Assembly: GCA_030830895.1 (NCBI GenBank)
Contig: JAURMC010000002.1
Location: forward strand, 46,325-110,324
From: Crocinitomicaceae bacterium
GTDB taxonomy: Bacteria > Bacteroidota > Bacteroidia > Flavobacteriales_D > Crocinitomicaceae
Direction: 5' to 3'
Length of the DNA: 64,000 nucleotides
In this document: in pieces, positions 42,985 to 53,296 of the stretch
Position numbering within the stretch: the stretch's first letter is position 1
Layout: every line of letters begins with the position of its first letter
Notes under the pieces: generated by a model
Databases searched by the model: none
What the model saw: only the letters and a program-made list of their open reading frames with translations
Told to the model about the DNA's origin: nothing
Translations under genes and position numbers: made by a program

Positions 42985-45598
42985 AGCGACAAATGAATTT
43001 TAGATTCACCCTTCTTTGAGTCAGGTAATTAGGAATACTGTAATATTTTCCCTCAACATCTTGAATCCATTGTTTTGAAAGGACATTATTCACACCAAGT
43101 AAATTAAAGATTTCTAATGATAACATTGATTCAGGCACATGCCTGTGCCACCAACCTTGTTTTTTACTAACCAGGTTGTATGAAAAGCCCAAGTCAACCC
43201 GAAAGTATGCTTTCATTCGTAAAGTATCTTTGTAGCGATCTCCTCCCGGAGGTCCATAAGGTAAAGGAGCACCGTATTGTAGTCCCATTTGAACAGAAAA
43301 GTTTTCTAAGCCAGGCATTTGATCCTGAACCAAGGCGCCAACGGTTAAGAACTGGTCGGTTGGGCGTGGTATGAACCCAGGATAAAATGTTGCACTATCT
43401 ACAACTACTTGGTCTTCGCTATATCCAAAAATAATTTTCTCGCCGGCCGCATTGTAGAATTCTTGGAACGAATCGTATTTTAGGTTTTCTCTAGTTTGCA
43501 TAATCCCTAGCTTGAAAAAAGACTCGATTCCCTGGACAAATTCGCCATGAACGTTGAAATCGATTCCCGTGGCATATGCTACTGCATGATTGTTTGCGTA
43601 GTACCTCGTGCGCACATTTTCGATTTCATATGGATTTACATCCCACAAGTATTTATAAAAGACTTCCCCTGAAAATTTAAAAGGGCTTTCCCGTTGCCAC
43701 ATATTAAAGTAAACATCAGCTCCAAGCACGGCATGCACCGATTTTTGCGATTTTACTTGAGTATTTAAGTTTCCATCAAGGGTTCTGAATTCACGGTAGA
43801 ATGGAGGTTGATAATAGGTTCCTGTGGCGAAACGATAACTTAGGTTTCGGCGCACAATTTTGTTATTTCGGACCATGTAGGCGCGTGGGAAATAGGTGGC
43901 TGCAAATCGTGGTGTAAGGTAAAATTCATTATTAACGGAAGTATATCCAGCACGACCACCTAAGGAAAACGCGAATTTTGAGGCACTTTCAGATAGGGTT
44001 TCGGTAAAGGTTTTTATTATTTTTTTACCGTCAATTTTTTGTTTTTGCTCAACTGTTACACGCTCTTGGAATCGCGTATGTGATTTGCTAAAGTTCCATT
44101 GAAGATAGCCTGTGGTCTTATGATTAATAAGATTTAAGTTACCCTTTATGGTTTCAAATAACGCCACTTCATTTTCGAATCCTTGTGGAATGCTATACCC
44201 TGCTGAGTCAATCATTTTCCATTCACTCAATACGTCCTCAAATAGGTCAATTTCGTACCCCATTCCCCACAACAATTCCGAACTTACAAATCTAGTTCGA
44301 TACAAATCGATGTAATCTTTTTTTAGTATGAATGACCCTCTGTGATAGGCATTGTAAATTTGAGCATTCAAGCGATTCCTTGCATGGTTTAAAAAAGTTC
44401 CAATTCCGAGGACGGCGATAGAATCCCCATATTCTTCTTTTGAGGGATCCGTTTCAAGTTCATTGATATAATATTGTCCCTGAATGTCAAAATACTCGCG
44501 TTCATCGGATTGAAAAGCAGTTAGAAAAAAACCTAAATTGGTTTTTGGATTTGGGATGTAATTAAGCGAGGTGCCCACCATCCCTGTTTGGAATCGAGTA
44601 CTTTCTTTCCCATCAAAATAAATCCGAAAAGAGTACGCTTCATTAGCCGTTCCGAAATCTGTATTTGAGGTTTGGGGAGCAAAACGATAGTTATTAGAAG
44701 AATAATGTCCTAAAATCGACCATTTAAGTTTTGGATTTAGCTGGTACTCACCAAGAAATTGTCCATCGGCAAATACTGGGTTATAAGCGCCCTTTGTAGG
44801 AAGTGAGTTTAGAAAATAACCGTTCGAGCGATAGCGTGCTCCTAAAAGATAGGTGAATTTTTCCCCAAACGATCCCTCCAAATGCCCTTCCTCACTTAGC
44901 ATGGAAAGTGCTAACGAGCTTCTAAATGCCGTAGGTTTTTTATATGTTATGTCGAGTACAGAACTCAAACGGTCACCAAATTGAGCGTCAAAGCCACCAG
45001 CTGAAAATTTTACTTTTTCTACCAAGGCGGAATGGATAAAACTCATCCCTTCTTGTTGTCCCGAGCGAGTTAGAAATGGACGATATACTAGGAAACCATT
45101 CACATAAACTAGATTCTCATCGTAATTACCCCCCCGAACATTATAATTTGATGTGAGTTCGTTATTTGAAGTTGCTGGTTTTGTGAGCGTTAGGTATTTT
45201 TCCACAGAAATCATCTGTTGGAGATCGATTTTTGGTAATTCAATCAAATCAAACGGGTCGTCCTTTATGCGTTGAACAACTACCGTTTCACTTATTTGGA
45301 TTTGAAATAACACTGATGGTATATTGGTTACGGGACTTTTATTGACTACGAATTGACGTGATTCTTGGTAAGATTGATACCTAAAAAGTAAATTTAATGT
45401 ATCTCCAAGTGCTGCCTGAAAGGAGAATTTACCTTTAACGTCTGTAAACGCTAACTTTTTTCCCTGTGTTTGATCGGTAAGCGTTACATCAGAAATTGGT
45501 TTACCCTTTTTATCGATACAAATTCCTTCAACATATACCTGTTGACTCAAGGAATACATCACTGATAAGGTGATTATAAGGGAAATTAAATTCTTCAC
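42977..45598 (-). CDS. TonB-dependent outer-membrane receptor
   Basis: An 873-residue protein with signal peptide (residues 1-18), an N-terminal CarboxypepD-reg-like beta-sandwich (VEGICIDKKGKPISDVTL), a plug domain (SNNELTSNYNVRGGNYDENLVYVNG, FSAGGFDAQFGDRLSSVLDI) and a large beta-barrel ending VNLKFICRFN, terminated with an aromatic residue close to the end. Substrate unknown: no SusD partner and no binding-protein gene is adjacent. It stands alone between the tRNA-His gene and the orphan regulator. Confidence 0.9.
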   Translation of the reverse strand: MKNLISLIITLSVMYSLSQQVYVEGICIDKKGKPISDVTLTDQTQGKKLAFTDVKGKFSFQAALGDTLNLLFRYQSYQESRQFVVNKSPVTNIPSVLFQIQISETVVVQRIKDDPFDLIELPKIDLQQMISVEKYLTLTKPATSNNELTSNYNVRGGNYDENLVYVNGFLVYRPFLTRSGQQEGMSFIHSALVEKVKFSAGGFDAQFGDRLSSVLDITYKKPTAFRSSLALSMLSEEGHLEGSFGEKFTYLLGARYRSNGYFLNSLPTKGAYNPVFADGQFLGEYQLNPKLKWSILGHYSSNNYRFAPQTSNTDFGTANEAYSFRIYFDGKESTRFQTGMVGTSLNYIPNPKTNLGFFLTAFQSDEREYFDIQGQYYINELETDPSKEEYGDSIAVLGIGTFLNHARNRLNAQIYNAYHRGSFILKKDYIDLYRTRFVSSELLWGMGYEIDLFEDVLSEWKMIDSAGYSIPQGFENEVALFETIKGNLNLINHKTTGYLQWNFSKSHTRFQERVTVEQKQKIDGKKIIKTFTETLSESASKFAFSLGGRAGYTSVNNEFYLTPRFAATYFPRAYMVRNNKIVRRNLSYRFATGTYYQPPFYREFRTLDGNLNTQVKSQKSVHAVLGADVYFNMWQRESPFKFSGEVFYKYLWDVNPYEIENVRTRYYANNHAVAYATGIDFNVHGEFVQGIESFFKLGIMQTRENLKYDSFQEFYNAAGEKIIFGYSEDQVVVDSATFYPGFIPRPTDQFLTVGALVQDQMPGLENFSVQMGLQYGAPLPYGPPGGDRYKDTLRMKAYFRVDLGFSYNLVSKKQGWWHRHVPESMLSLEIFNLLGVNNVLSKQWIQDVEGKYYSIPNYLTQRRVNLKFICRFN

Positions 45599-45696
45599 TA
45601 GACAAAATTAAACGAAAATAGATGTGGAATTATTTTTGGTAAGGAATAATACTTAATCAGCAGAGCCTTTGCTTGCAAATAATTGAAGAAAAGTTT

Positions 45697-45704
45697 TATA
45701 TTTG
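45697..45704 (+). promoter_or_regulatory. -7 box of the tRNA-His gene
   Basis: TATATTTG ends 13 nt before the mature 5' end; a TTG at 45673-45675 gives a 21-nt spacer. Confidence 0.55.
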
Positions 45705-45717
45705 TGCCCCTGAAATG

Positions 45718-45791
<74 letters not shown>

Positions 45792-45817
45792 CAAGATTCT
45801 TGAAAGAACCGTAACGT

Positions 45818-45851
45818 ATCCCGATTCGCAATAGTGGTCGGGATTTTTTTT
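45818..45851 (+). terminator. Intrinsic terminator after tRNA-His
   Basis: Arms ATCCCGA (45818-45824) and TCGGGAT (45838-45844) with a 13-nt loop, followed by eight T. It begins 26 nt beyond the tRNA. Confidence 0.8.
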
Positions 45852-45874
45852 ACCTTTATTCGAGATCTGGGATT

Positions 45875-46369
45875 ATGAAAAAATTAGTATTTATTTTTTG
45901 CTTCATTTCGCTGTATGCTTGCCAAAATCCCGAGGAAAAGAGGGTTTTTGGATCGAGTATTGTAGCAGACTCTGAAAATGAGCAAGCACTAGAGGCTAAA
46001 TTGAAGGAGGCAAAAAAGGACGAGACCGAACGTAAAAAAATGCTGAGCTCGGTTGGATTTGACCGCATACTACATGACTTTGGAGTCGTAGAAGCGGAAA
46101 CCGATTATACAACCTCATTTACAATAAAAAATAAGGGTAATAAATCACTTATAATCTATGAGGTAAAAGCTTCATGTGGTTGTACCGTTCCAACATGGAA
46201 TAAGAAGCCAATGCCTCCGGGAGCAAGTGATGAGATACAAGTCACCTTTCATCCAGGAAAGTCGCAAATTGGTCAGCAAGTCAAAAGTATTTCTGTGATT
46301 ACAAATACATCGCCCGGTATTGCGGTATTGCAATTGAAAGCCTTTGTGAATCCTAAAAATAAACCATGA
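45875..46369 (+). CDS. DUF1573 lipoprotein
   Basis: A 164-residue lipoprotein: signal peptide ending in the lipobox LYAC (Cys at about residue 16), a charged, Glu/Lys-rich linker with coiled-coil character (30-55), and a DUF1573 Ig-like domain beginning FDRILHDFGVVEAETDYTTSFTIKNKG and containing ASCGCTVPTW. DUF1573 domains are common in Bacteroidota envelopes, function unknown. It overlaps the following hydrolase gene by 4 nt (ATGA). An imperfect -7 box TACCTTTA is at 45851-45858. Confidence 0.88.
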   Translation: MKKLVFIFCFISLYACQNPEEKRVFGSSIVADSENEQALEAKLKEAKKDETERKKMLSSVGFDRILHDFGVVEAETDYTTSFTIKNKGNKSLIIYEVKASCGCTVPTWNKKPMPPGASDEIQVTFHPGKSQIGQQVKSISVITNTSPGIAVLQLKAFVNPKNKP

Positions 46370-47217
46370 AAATCCATGTAATAGAAACGGGTCTCTTTAA
46401 ACTTGATGGAGGTGCCATGTTTGGAGTTGTCCCAAAAACGCTTTGGCAAAAAACCAATCCAGCCGATGAAAACAACATGTGTACATGGGCCTTAAGGTGT
46501 TTACTCATTGAGAATGATAATCGACTTATGTTGATCGATACCGGGATTGGAGATAAACAATCCGAAAAGTTCTTTTCTCATTATCATTTGCAAGGAAACG
46601 ATACCTTAATTGGTTCAATTCGAAAGGCAGGTTTTCATGAAGACAACATTACCGATGTGGTACTTACGCATTTGCATTTTGATCATTGTGGAGGAGCAAT
46701 TGCTTGGAATTCAGAAAAAGAAGGATATCGGCCGGTGTTTAAAAATGCTATTTATTGGAGTAATAAAATGCATTGGCAATGGGCAACGCAGCCCAATGCT
46801 AGGGAAAAAGCTTCTTTTTTAACTGAAAATATTTTACCCATACAAGAAAGTGGTCAATTAAAGTTCGTAGAACGATCAGGATCATTTTGTAAGGATGTTT
46901 TTCCAAATGTTGATTTTTTGTTCGTGGATGGACATACCGATAGCATGATGATTCCTCATATTAAATATAAGGGTAAAACCGTTGTTTTTATGGCTGATTT
47001 ATTACCGAGTGTTGGACACATTCCCTTACCCTATGTTATGGGATATGATACACGGCCTTTAATTACGTTGGAGGAGAAAGGAACCTTTTTAGATATTGCT
47101 GCAACAAATAATTTCGTGTTATTTTTAGAGCATGACAGCGTGAATGAATGTTGCACCCTTCAGCATACTGAGAAAGGTGTACGTTTGTCGGAAACCTTTG
47201 CTTTTTCGTCATTGTAA
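46366..47217 (+). CDS. MBL-fold metallo-hydrolase
   Basis: A 283-residue metallo-beta-lactamase-fold hydrolase with the metal motif HLHFDHCGG (about residue 100), a later His in FVDGHTDSMM, and Asp in FMADLLPS. The subfamily resembles quorum-quenching lactonases and related esterases in layout, but the substrate cannot be read. No signal peptide. The stop shares a base with the next start (TAATG), coupling it to the PaaI-like thioesterase. Confidence 0.88.
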   Translation: MKIHVIETGLFKLDGGAMFGVVPKTLWQKTNPADENNMCTWALRCLLIENDNRLMLIDTGIGDKQSEKFFSHYHLQGNDTLIGSIRKAGFHEDNITDVVLTHLHFDHCGGAIAWNSEKEGYRPVFKNAIYWSNKMHWQWATQPNAREKASFLTENILPIQESGQLKFVERSGSFCKDVFPNVDFLFVDGHTDSMMIPHIKYKGKTVVFMADLLPSVGHIPLPYVMGYDTRPLITLEEKGTFLDIAATNNFVLFLEHDSVNECCTLQHTEKGVRLSETFAFSSL

Positions 47218-47624
47218 TGAAAACGCCTGAAGAAATCGTAGTAAGGATGTTTAAAGATGACGCATACAGCAAAGCGTTAAACATGCACGTCATATCGTTG
47301 GATGCTGGCAACTGCGTACTGGGTATGAAGGTTCTTGAACACATGGTGAATGGGTTTAATATAGCTCACGGAGGAATTACATATGCATTAGCGGATTCTG
47401 CTATGGCCTTTGCTTCAAATGCACATGGTGTACAATGTGTTAGTATTGAAACGACGATTTCGCACATCAAAAAAGTGAAAGTGGGGGATGGCTTAATAGC
47501 GTCTTGTAAAGAGCTTTCGCGAAATAGAAAAGTGGGGATATATGAAGTAAACGTAACTAATCAATCGAACGAAATAGTTGCTCATTTCAAAGGAACGGTT
47601 TTAGTATCTGACCAGGAATGGTAA
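47217..47624 (+). CDS. PaaI-type hotdog acyl-CoA thioesterase
   Basis: A 135-residue hotdog-fold protein. FNIAHGGITYALADSAMAFASNA holds the HGG motif with the catalytic Asp/helix of PaaI thioesterases; CVSIETTISHIKKVKVGD is the next conserved stretch. PaaI hydrolyses phenylacetyl- or hydroxyphenylacetyl-CoA and thereby protects the CoA pool, but no paa genes are near, so substrate is open. It is coupled to the MBL hydrolase. Confidence 0.85.
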   Translation: MKTPEEIVVRMFKDDAYSKALNMHVISLDAGNCVLGMKVLEHMVNGFNIAHGGITYALADSAMAFASNAHGVQCVSIETTISHIKKVKVGDGLIASCKELSRNRKVGIYEVNVTNQSNEIVAHFKGTVLVSDQEW

Positions 47625-47770
47625 AAAGGGTTTTTTACTATAACTCTTTCAACTATAGGAACCCATATAATTCTTCAAATAATTTCTTGACCAGGTGAAA
47701 TGCGTTTATGTAATAATCTCTTATGCTTTTGAAAACAAAGGAGTTAATTAGCTATGCCATTGATGAATCC

Positions 47771-50700
47771 TTACATATTTCTGCGGTACTGTCCGCCGAC
47801 TTCAAATAACGCTTCTGTAATTTGTCCCAAGGAAGCATATTTACATGCTTCCATTAATTGTTCAAACATATTACGGTTGTTGATGGCTGCCGATTGTACT
47901 TTTTGGATGTGTTCTTTTGCGGTTTCGCCATAAGTGCGATGCAATGCTTGCAACATATGTATTTGATACTGTTTTTCTTCTTCAGTTGCTCGAATCACTT
48001 CTTTCGGCAACACTGTTGGAGATCCTTTTGAGCTCAAAAAGGTATTTACACCGATTATTGGAAATTCTCCGGTATGTTTCAAGGTTTCATAATATAAAGA
48101 TTCTTCTTGAATCTTTGACCGCTGATACATCGTTTCCATAGCTCCCAAAACGCCTCCACGTTCGGTTATTCGGTCGAATTCTGTTAGTACGGCTTCTTCC
48201 ACTAGATCAGTTAATTCGTCAATAATAAATGAGCCTTGAAGTGGATTTTCATTTTTCGCCAAGCCTAATTCTCGGTTTATAATGAGTTGAATCGCCATGG
48301 CTCTTCGCACCGATTCTTCTGTTGGAGTTGTAATTGCCTCATCATAGGCATTTGTATGAAGTGAGTTACAATTGTCATAAATGGCGTAAAGTGCCTGTAA
48401 GGTAGTACGTATATCGTTGAAATCAATTTCCTGAGCGTGCAAAGAGCGTCCGGACGTTTGAATGTGGTATTTTAACATCTGAGCCCTGGCATTCGCTCCA
48501 TACTTTTTAGCCATAGCTTTTGCCCAAATCCTTCGAGCGACCCGTCCTATTACTGCATATTCGGGGTCGATTCCGTTTGAGAAGAAAAACGATAGATTCG
48601 GACCAAAATCGTTAATGTCCATTCCTCGGCTTAAATAATACTCTACATATGTAAAGCCATTAGCCAAGGTAAAAGCTAACTGAGTAATCGGATTCGCTCC
48701 CGCCTCTGCTATGTGATATCCAGAAATGGATACCGAATAAAAATTACGAACGGCATGATCGATGAAATACGATTGTACATCTCCCATTAAACGAAGGGCA
48801 AATTCTGTGGAGAAAATACAGGTGTTTTGCGCTTGATCTTCCTTTAAAATATCCGCTTGTACGGTACCCCTTACTTGCTTTAATGTATCTGCCTTAATTT
48901 GTGCATATACCTCATCGGGTAAGACTTGGTCTCCAGTTACACCAAGTAGCATTAAGCCTAATCCATCATTGCCCTCCGGAAGATCTCCTTGGTAACGTGG
49001 TCGTTCGGTACCTTTGGCTTTGTAAATTGAAGTAATCTTAGCCTCTACCTCCGATGTTAAACCATTTGCATGAATATATTTTTCGCAATTTTGATCAATT
49101 GCAGCATTCATGAAAAATCCTAGAAGCATAGGGGCAGGACCATTTATCGTCATGGACACCGAGGTCGCTGGATGGCTAAGGTCGAAACCTGAATATAGTT
49201 TTTTAGCATCGTCTAAGCAGCAGATGGAGACCCCTGAATTTCCAATTTTCCCATAAATATCTGGACGAACAGCAGGGTCGTTTCCATAAAGTGTAACAGA
49301 GTCAAAGGCCGTTGAAAGTCGCTTCGCAGGCATACCTAAACTAACATAATGGAATCGCTTGTTGGTTCTTTCTGGACCGCCTTCTCCTGCAAACATCCTT
49401 GTTGGATCTTCTCCTTCACGTTTAAAAGGAAATAAGCCTGACGTATATGGGAATTCTCCGGGAAAATTTTCTTGTAGCACCCAACGAAGAATATCACCCC
49501 AACTCGAATATCTAGGCGACGCAACTTTTGGGATTTGGGAATGAGACAACGATTCTGTATGGGTTTTTATGCTTAAAACCTTATCTCTAACTTTAAACTC
49601 ATACTCGGGATTTTTATAAGCTTGTTTTTTGGAGACCCAATGCTGAATGATTTCCCAGTTTTTTGGATCACAATTGAGTTTCTCTTGTTCAAAGGCTTCT
49701 TGTAATCCTTTAATTAATCTATCCTTGTCAATAATTGATGAGATCGAAAGGGTTTCCATAGAACTTTGCAGACCTTGTAGCTTCTCAGCCACCGCTACTT
49801 GTTGATTCACCCATTGATCATAGGAACGGTTGTTTTCTGAAATTTCGGAAAGGTATCGCGTTCGGTCGGGTGGAATTACAAAGATTTTCTCCGACATTTC
49901 ATTCGTTATTTCAAACGTTGAATGCAAAGCAGCACCTGATTTTTCAACTACTTTGTCCATAATTACCTTATATAGGGTATTCATGCCAGGGTCATTAAAT
50001 TGAGAAGCAATGGTGCCATATACTGGCATATTATCTACTTTTTCGTCCCACAGATTATGATTTCGCTGATATTGTTTTCGTACATCTCGAAGCGCATCAA
50101 AGGCACCTCGTTTGTCGAATTTATTGAGTGCAATAACATCTGCAAAGTCTAGCATGTCGATTTTCTCAAGTTGCGTGGCGGCACCGTATTCAGGCGTCAT
50201 CACATATAGAGATAGGTCGCTGTGATCAAGTATCTCTGTATCCGACTGACCAATTCCAGATGTTTCGAGAATGATTAAATCATAACCAGCAACCTTTAAT
50301 ATAGATATGGCCTCTGCAACGTGTTTTGAAAGCGCCAGATTGGACTGTCGAGTAGCTAACGAGCGCATATAAACACGTTCGTTTTTTATTGAATTCATCC
50401 GAATTCGATCACCGAGTAATGCCCCTCCGGTTTTTCTTTTAGATGGGTCAACCGATACAACTGCGATATATTTATCTTGAAAATCGATTAAAAATCGCCG
50501 TACTAATTCATCTACGAGTGAGGATTTTCCTGCACCACCAGTCCCGGTTATTCCTAGAACGGGAGTATTAATACATTTCGCCTTATCTCGAATTTCAGAC
50601 AAAGCTTTTTCATGTATTTCAGCATAATTTTCAGCCCCTGAAATTATCCGAGCAATAGCAGTGATTTCTTTATTGGTAATTGCGTTGATATTGGAAGGGA

Positions 50701-51151
50701 GTTTTTCCCCAAGTGCAAAATCACATTGTTGTATCAAGTTATTTATCATTCCTTGAAGCCCCATGGTTCTACCGTCGTCTGGATGATAGATGCGCGCAAT
50801 TCCATATTCGTGAAGGTCTTCAATTTCTGTGGGTAAAATGGTTCCCCCGCCTCCCCCAAAAATTTTAATATGTGGGGCACCTTTTTCTTTCAGTAAATCG
50901 TACATGTATTTAAAGTACTCCATGTGCCCTCCCTGATACGAAGTCATAGCAATTGCTTGGGCGTCTTCTTGAATGGCACAGTTTACTACTTCTTCAACGG
51001 AACGATCATGTCCTAAATGAATTACTTCGCAACCGGTGGCCTGAATGATACGGCGCATAATGTTGATTGCCGCATCGTGGCCATCAAACAATGAAGCCGC
51101 AGTAACTATACGGATTTTATTGATAGGCTTATATGGTAATACTGATTCCAT
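47771..51151 (-). CDS. icmF: Fused isobutyryl-CoA mutase (B12 + GTPase chaperone + mutase)
   Basis: A 1126-residue coenzyme-B12 enzyme interconverting isobutyryl- and n-butyryl-CoA. Order: B12-binding domain (1-150) with the cobalt ligand His in [10 protein letters not shown]; a MeaI-type GTPase domain with P-loop [12 protein letters not shown] (about 200-211) and LNKFDKRG; then the substrate-binding TIM barrel from about 510, with [26 protein letters not shown] instead of the tyrosine-bearing methylmalonyl form supports IcmF over methylmalonyl-CoA mutase. The frame begins further upstream (51208), but ATG 51151 fits the family's start. No B12 riboswitch is seen before it. Confidence 0.93.
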   Translation of the reverse strand: MESVLPYKPINKIRIVTAASLFDGHDAAINIMRRIIQATGCEVIHLGHDRSVEEVVNCAIQEDAQAIAMTSYQGGHMEYFKYMYDLLKEKGAPHIKIFGGGGGTILPTEIEDLHEYGIARIYHPDDGRTMGLQGMINNLIQQCDFALGEKLPSNINAITNKEITAIARIISGAENYAEIHEKALSEIRDKAKCINTPVLGITGTGGAGKSSLVDELVRRFLIDFQDKYIAVVSVDPSKRKTGGALLGDRIRMNSIKNERVYMRSLATRQSNLALSKHVAEAISILKVAGYDLIILETSGIGQSDTEILDHSDLSLYVMTPEYGAATQLEKIDMLDFADVIALNKFDKRGAFDALRDVRKQYQRNHNLWDEKVDNMPVYGTIASQFNDPGMNTLYKVIMDKVVEKSGAALHSTFEITNEMSEKIFVIPPDRTRYLSEISENNRSYDQWVNQQVAVAEKLQGLQSSMETLSISSIIDKDRLIKGLQEAFEQEKLNCDPKNWEIIQHWVSKKQAYKNPEYEFKVRDKVLSIKTHTESLSHSQIPKVASPRYSSWGDILRWVLQENFPGEFPYTSGLFPFKREGEDPTRMFAGEGGPERTNKRFHYVSLGMPAKRLSTAFDSVTLYGNDPAVRPDIYGKIGNSGVSICCLDDAKKLYSGFDLSHPATSVSMTINGPAPMLLGFFMNAAIDQNCEKYIHANGLTSEVEAKITSIYKAKGTERPRYQGDLPEGNDGLGLMLLGVTGDQVLPDEVYAQIKADTLKQVRGTVQADILKEDQAQNTCIFSTEFALRLMGDVQSYFIDHAVRNFYSVSISGYHIAEAGANPITQLAFTLANGFTYVEYYLSRGMDINDFGPNLSFFFSNGIDPEYAVIGRVARRIWAKAMAKKYGANARAQMLKYHIQTSGRSLHAQEIDFNDIRTTLQALYAIYDNCNSLHTNAYDEAITTPTEESVRRAMAIQLIINRELGLAKNENPLQGSFIIDELTDLVEEAVLTEFDRITERGGVLGAMETMYQRSKIQEESLYYETLKHTGEFPIIGVNTFLSSKGSPTVLPKEVIRATEEEKQYQIHMLQALHRTYGETAKEHIQKVQSAAINNRNMFEQLMEACKYASLGQITEALFEVGGQYRRNM

Positions 51152-51194
51152 GATTTCATGTTCAATGTCGCGTAAAGTTAAGCAATTTGATGCA

Positions 51195-51428
51195 TTACAG
51201 CATGGCATTTAAAGATTCTATTTCTTGCTTTTCTGCAATAATATATGGATAGTCTGCATCCATAAGTGACTTTAAATGCAGTGTATCAAAATAGTTGTGA
51301 ATCTTGAAGTCGTAACAAAGAATCTGTTTTCCTACTAATTGAAATTCTTTATATTGAGTATTACTATGGATAATATAATAAGATTTTCCGGAAACATGTT
51401 TTCTAAATAAAGGGAAACGGTGTCCCAT
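51195..51428 (-). CDS. Small conserved protein of unknown function
   Basis: A 77-residue protein beginning [21 protein letters not shown] do not know its function; short proteins with a similar RFPLFRK start occur in Flavobacteriales from memory. It lacks a signal peptide or membrane segment. It starts 3 nt after the alpha/beta hydrolase stop and ends 43 nt before the icmF ATG, so it is probably part of one transcript. Confidence 0.65.
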   Translation of the reverse strand: MGHRFPLFRKHVSGKSYYIIHSNTQYKEFQLVGKQILCYDFKIHNYFDTLHLKSLMDADYPYIIAEKQEIESLNAML

Positions 51429-51431
51429 GCA

Positions 51432-52211
51432 CTAAGCGGCTGAAACTTTGTGGATAAAAGCTATGGACACTTCATTGAATACCTCAGATTGCTCTACATT
51501 GACGACGTGACCGCAATTTGGCACTATTTCTATAGTTAAATTTTTATTTGCCCTAACAATCTCCTTGGCTGGTTCCAAAAACAAATGATCTTCACTACCC
51601 ATTACATATAAACCGGATGTCTCCGTTTTAAATTCCTGCAAATAATTTAGATGTTTAGCTAATCGCGCAGTAAGTTGAAACCAACGGTTAAACTCATTTG
51701 TCATTAACTTCTTGGCTTCATTGATAAAAAGTGTTCTTGATAATTCATGATTCTTTTTTGGCATCATGATTTGAGCAAAGAGCGCGTATAATGCCATATA
51801 TGGAAGTAAAGGGTTTAAAATTCTCCCAATTCGCAGTAATACTCTTGATTTAATGTTTAACCTAGTGATAGCCCCTGAAAAAACCATCGATTTCACTATG
51901 TCAGGATATGATACTTGAATTTGATTGATAATTATAGAACCTAGCGAAACACCAATGAAATGGGCTTTTTCAATGCGGTTATGTTTCACAACTTCAACAA
52001 CATCGTCTGCAATCATCTCGAAAGAATAGTTATTCGGACTTTCTATGTTTTTCGACTTACCATGTCCACGCAAATCCAACATCAGTACGTTGAAGTTTTC
52101 AGAAAAGGCTCTGATTTGCTTGTACCATACTTTAGCACTACCTCCTGCTCCGTGTATGAACACAGTCCACTCTTTACTCGTAGGATGTTTGATTAGTTTA
52201 TGGTAAAGCAT
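51432..52211 (-). CDS. Alpha/beta hydrolase, copy 2
   Basis: A 259-residue alpha/beta hydrolase. Catalytic residues: S89 in FIGVSLGSI, Asp in MGSEDHLFL and His in NCGHVVNVE; the oxyanion loop is FIHGAGGS and the cap begins at about 120. It is a paralogue of the gene at 52446-53240, aligned without gaps over at least the first 90 residues. The longer frame upstream has no matching start; ATG 52211 is aligned with the paralogue's. A degenerate -7 box (TAATTTCG, 52222..52215) stands 3 nt before it. Substrate unknown. Confidence 0.88.
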   Translation of the reverse strand: MLYHKLIKHPTSKEWTVFIHGAGGSAKVWYKQIRAFSENFNVLMLDLRGHGKSKNIESPNNYSFEMIADDVVEVVKHNRIEKAHFIGVSLGSIIINQIQVSYPDIVKSMVFSGAITRLNIKSRVLLRIGRILNPLLPYMALYALFAQIMMPKKNHELSRTLFINEAKKLMTNEFNRWFQLTARLAKHLNYLQEFKTETSGLYVMGSEDHLFLEPAKEIVRANKNLTIEIVPNCGHVVNVEQSEVFNEVSIAFIHKVSAA

Positions 52212-52214
52212 ATT

Positions 52215-52222
52215 CGAAATTA
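52215..52222 (-). promoter_or_regulatory. Degenerate -7 box 3 nt before hydrolase copy 2
   Basis: TAATTTCG on minus differs from TAnnTTTG at one position and sits exactly where the perfect box stands in the paralogue. Possibly leaderless. Confidence 0.4.
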
Positions 52223-52261
52223 GTAAAAATATGTTAAAATAAAAAAAGAGCACCAAGAACA

Positions 52262-52445
52262 AATTAAAAAAAAAGGGTGCCTGTTTTTATGAATTTTTTT
52301 AAAAGACATTTATAGAAGTAGGTTTGAATAAAAGGACTTCAAACGAGTTTTATGGTTTAAGTTCAAAAACTAATTCTGAATTAGAATCAATTTTATTTAG
52401 AATTCTTCGTTTGGTTTTACAGTTTCGCTTTTCAGAATTTATTTT
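52262..52445. other. AT-rich spacer between the hydrolase paralogues
   Basis: No open frame of interest. It contains a 15-bp palindrome CTAATTCTGAATTAG at 52370-52384 (7-bp arms, one central base) and A/T runs. It may be a regulatory site for the downstream hydrolase; nothing more can be said. Confidence 0.35.
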
Positions 52446-53240
52446 TCAGCAGGTGGGGTAGTTTAATGCTCCAATCTTACAGATATAATCAATGGCCAAT
52501 TTATTAAAAACTTCTGGTTTTTCTACATTTACTACATGTCCACAATGATCAACAATTTTAAGTGATAAATTCTTATTACCTTTTACAATATTTCTTGCTG
52601 GACCCAAAAATATATGGTCTTCGCTTCCCATGATGAACAGTGTTTTTTCATTTTTATTTTTTGCTTGCAAGTAATTAAGATACTTGGTCAACTGCGCGGT
52701 TAACTTGAACCATAGTTTGAATTCTCTATTCATTAATTTTTTCGCCTCACCAATAAAAATGATTCGAGATTCTTTATGATTTTTTTTAGGCATCATAATA
52801 TTAGCAAACAGTTTATACAATATCATATAAGGTAACACAGGCTGCAATGTTCTTCCCAGTTTTAAGTAAAACCTTGATTTGATGTCCATTTGAGTGATTG
52901 CACCGGCAAAGATCATTGACTTAACCATTTCCGGATAATCTACTGCGATTTGACGAATGATAATACTTCCTAGTGAAACCCCGATAAAATGTGCTTTTGG
53001 GATGTTTATAAAATTTACAACTTCAGCTACCTCTTTGGCAATGAGCTCAAAAGTGTATTTGCGATGCTGAGGAAGCCCTTTAGATTTTCCGTGACCTCTT
53101 AAATCGATAAGAATTACATTGAAGTTTCCTTGAAAATCTCTAATTTGTTTGAACCATACATTAGAACTTCCACCGAAGCCATGAATAAAAATTGTCCATT
53201 CTGAGCTACTTGGATGGGTAAGAACTTTATGATGAAGCAT
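52446..53240 (-). CDS. Alpha/beta hydrolase, copy 1
   Basis: A 264-residue paralogue of the adjacent downstream hydrolase, sharing HGxGGS, DLRGHGKSK, FIGVSLGSI (S89), GSEDHIFL and HCGHVVNVEKPEVFN. The start is ATG 53240; the first in-frame codon, 53246, is TTG. Its promoter lies between the dnaK terminator and the gene. The two copies are separated by about 230 nt of AT-rich DNA. Likely an esterase or lactone hydrolase; substrate unknown. The duplication and divergence suggest a split of functions. Confidence 0.88.
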   Translation of the reverse strand: MLHHKVLTHPSSSEWTIFIHGFGGSSNVWFKQIRDFQGNFNVILIDLRGHGKSKGLPQHRKYTFELIAKEVAEVVNFINIPKAHFIGVSLGSIIIRQIAVDYPEMVKSMIFAGAITQMDIKSRFYLKLGRTLQPVLPYMILYKLFANIMMPKKNHKESRIIFIGEAKKLMNREFKLWFKLTAQLTKYLNYLQAKNKNEKTLFIMGSEDHIFLGPARNIVKGNKNLSLKIVDHCGHVVNVEKPEVFNKLAIDYICKIGALNYPTC

Positions 53241-53243
53241 ATG

Positions 53244-53251
53244 CAAAAATA
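53244..53251 (-). promoter_or_regulatory. -7 box only 3 nt before hydrolase copy 1
   Basis: TATTTTTG on minus, then three bases and the ATG at 53240. It lies directly downstream of the dnaK terminator hairpin, so the box is fed by its own initiation and predicts a leaderless message. Confidence 0.6.
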
Positions 53252-53252
53252 T

Positions 53253-53278
53253 AAAAAGGGCTCCGAAGAGCCCTTTTT
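53253..53278 (-). terminator. Intrinsic terminator after dnaK
   Basis: Arms AAAAAGGGCTC (53253-53263) and GAGCCCTTTTT (53268-53278) with a 4-nt loop. Minus-strand reading gives a GC core followed by a T-rich tract. It lies 19 nt after the dnaK stop. Confidence 0.85.
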
Positions 53279-53296
53279 TTTCTTATGTAAATGTAA

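Noticed and set aside
47622..47641. A/T-only hairpin after the PaaI-like gene as terminator
   Set aside because: The stem has almost no GC pairs, so stability is doubtful.
51152..51208. A B12 riboswitch before icmF
   Set aside because: The gap to the preceding small gene is only 43 nt, too short, and no conserved B12-box is visible.
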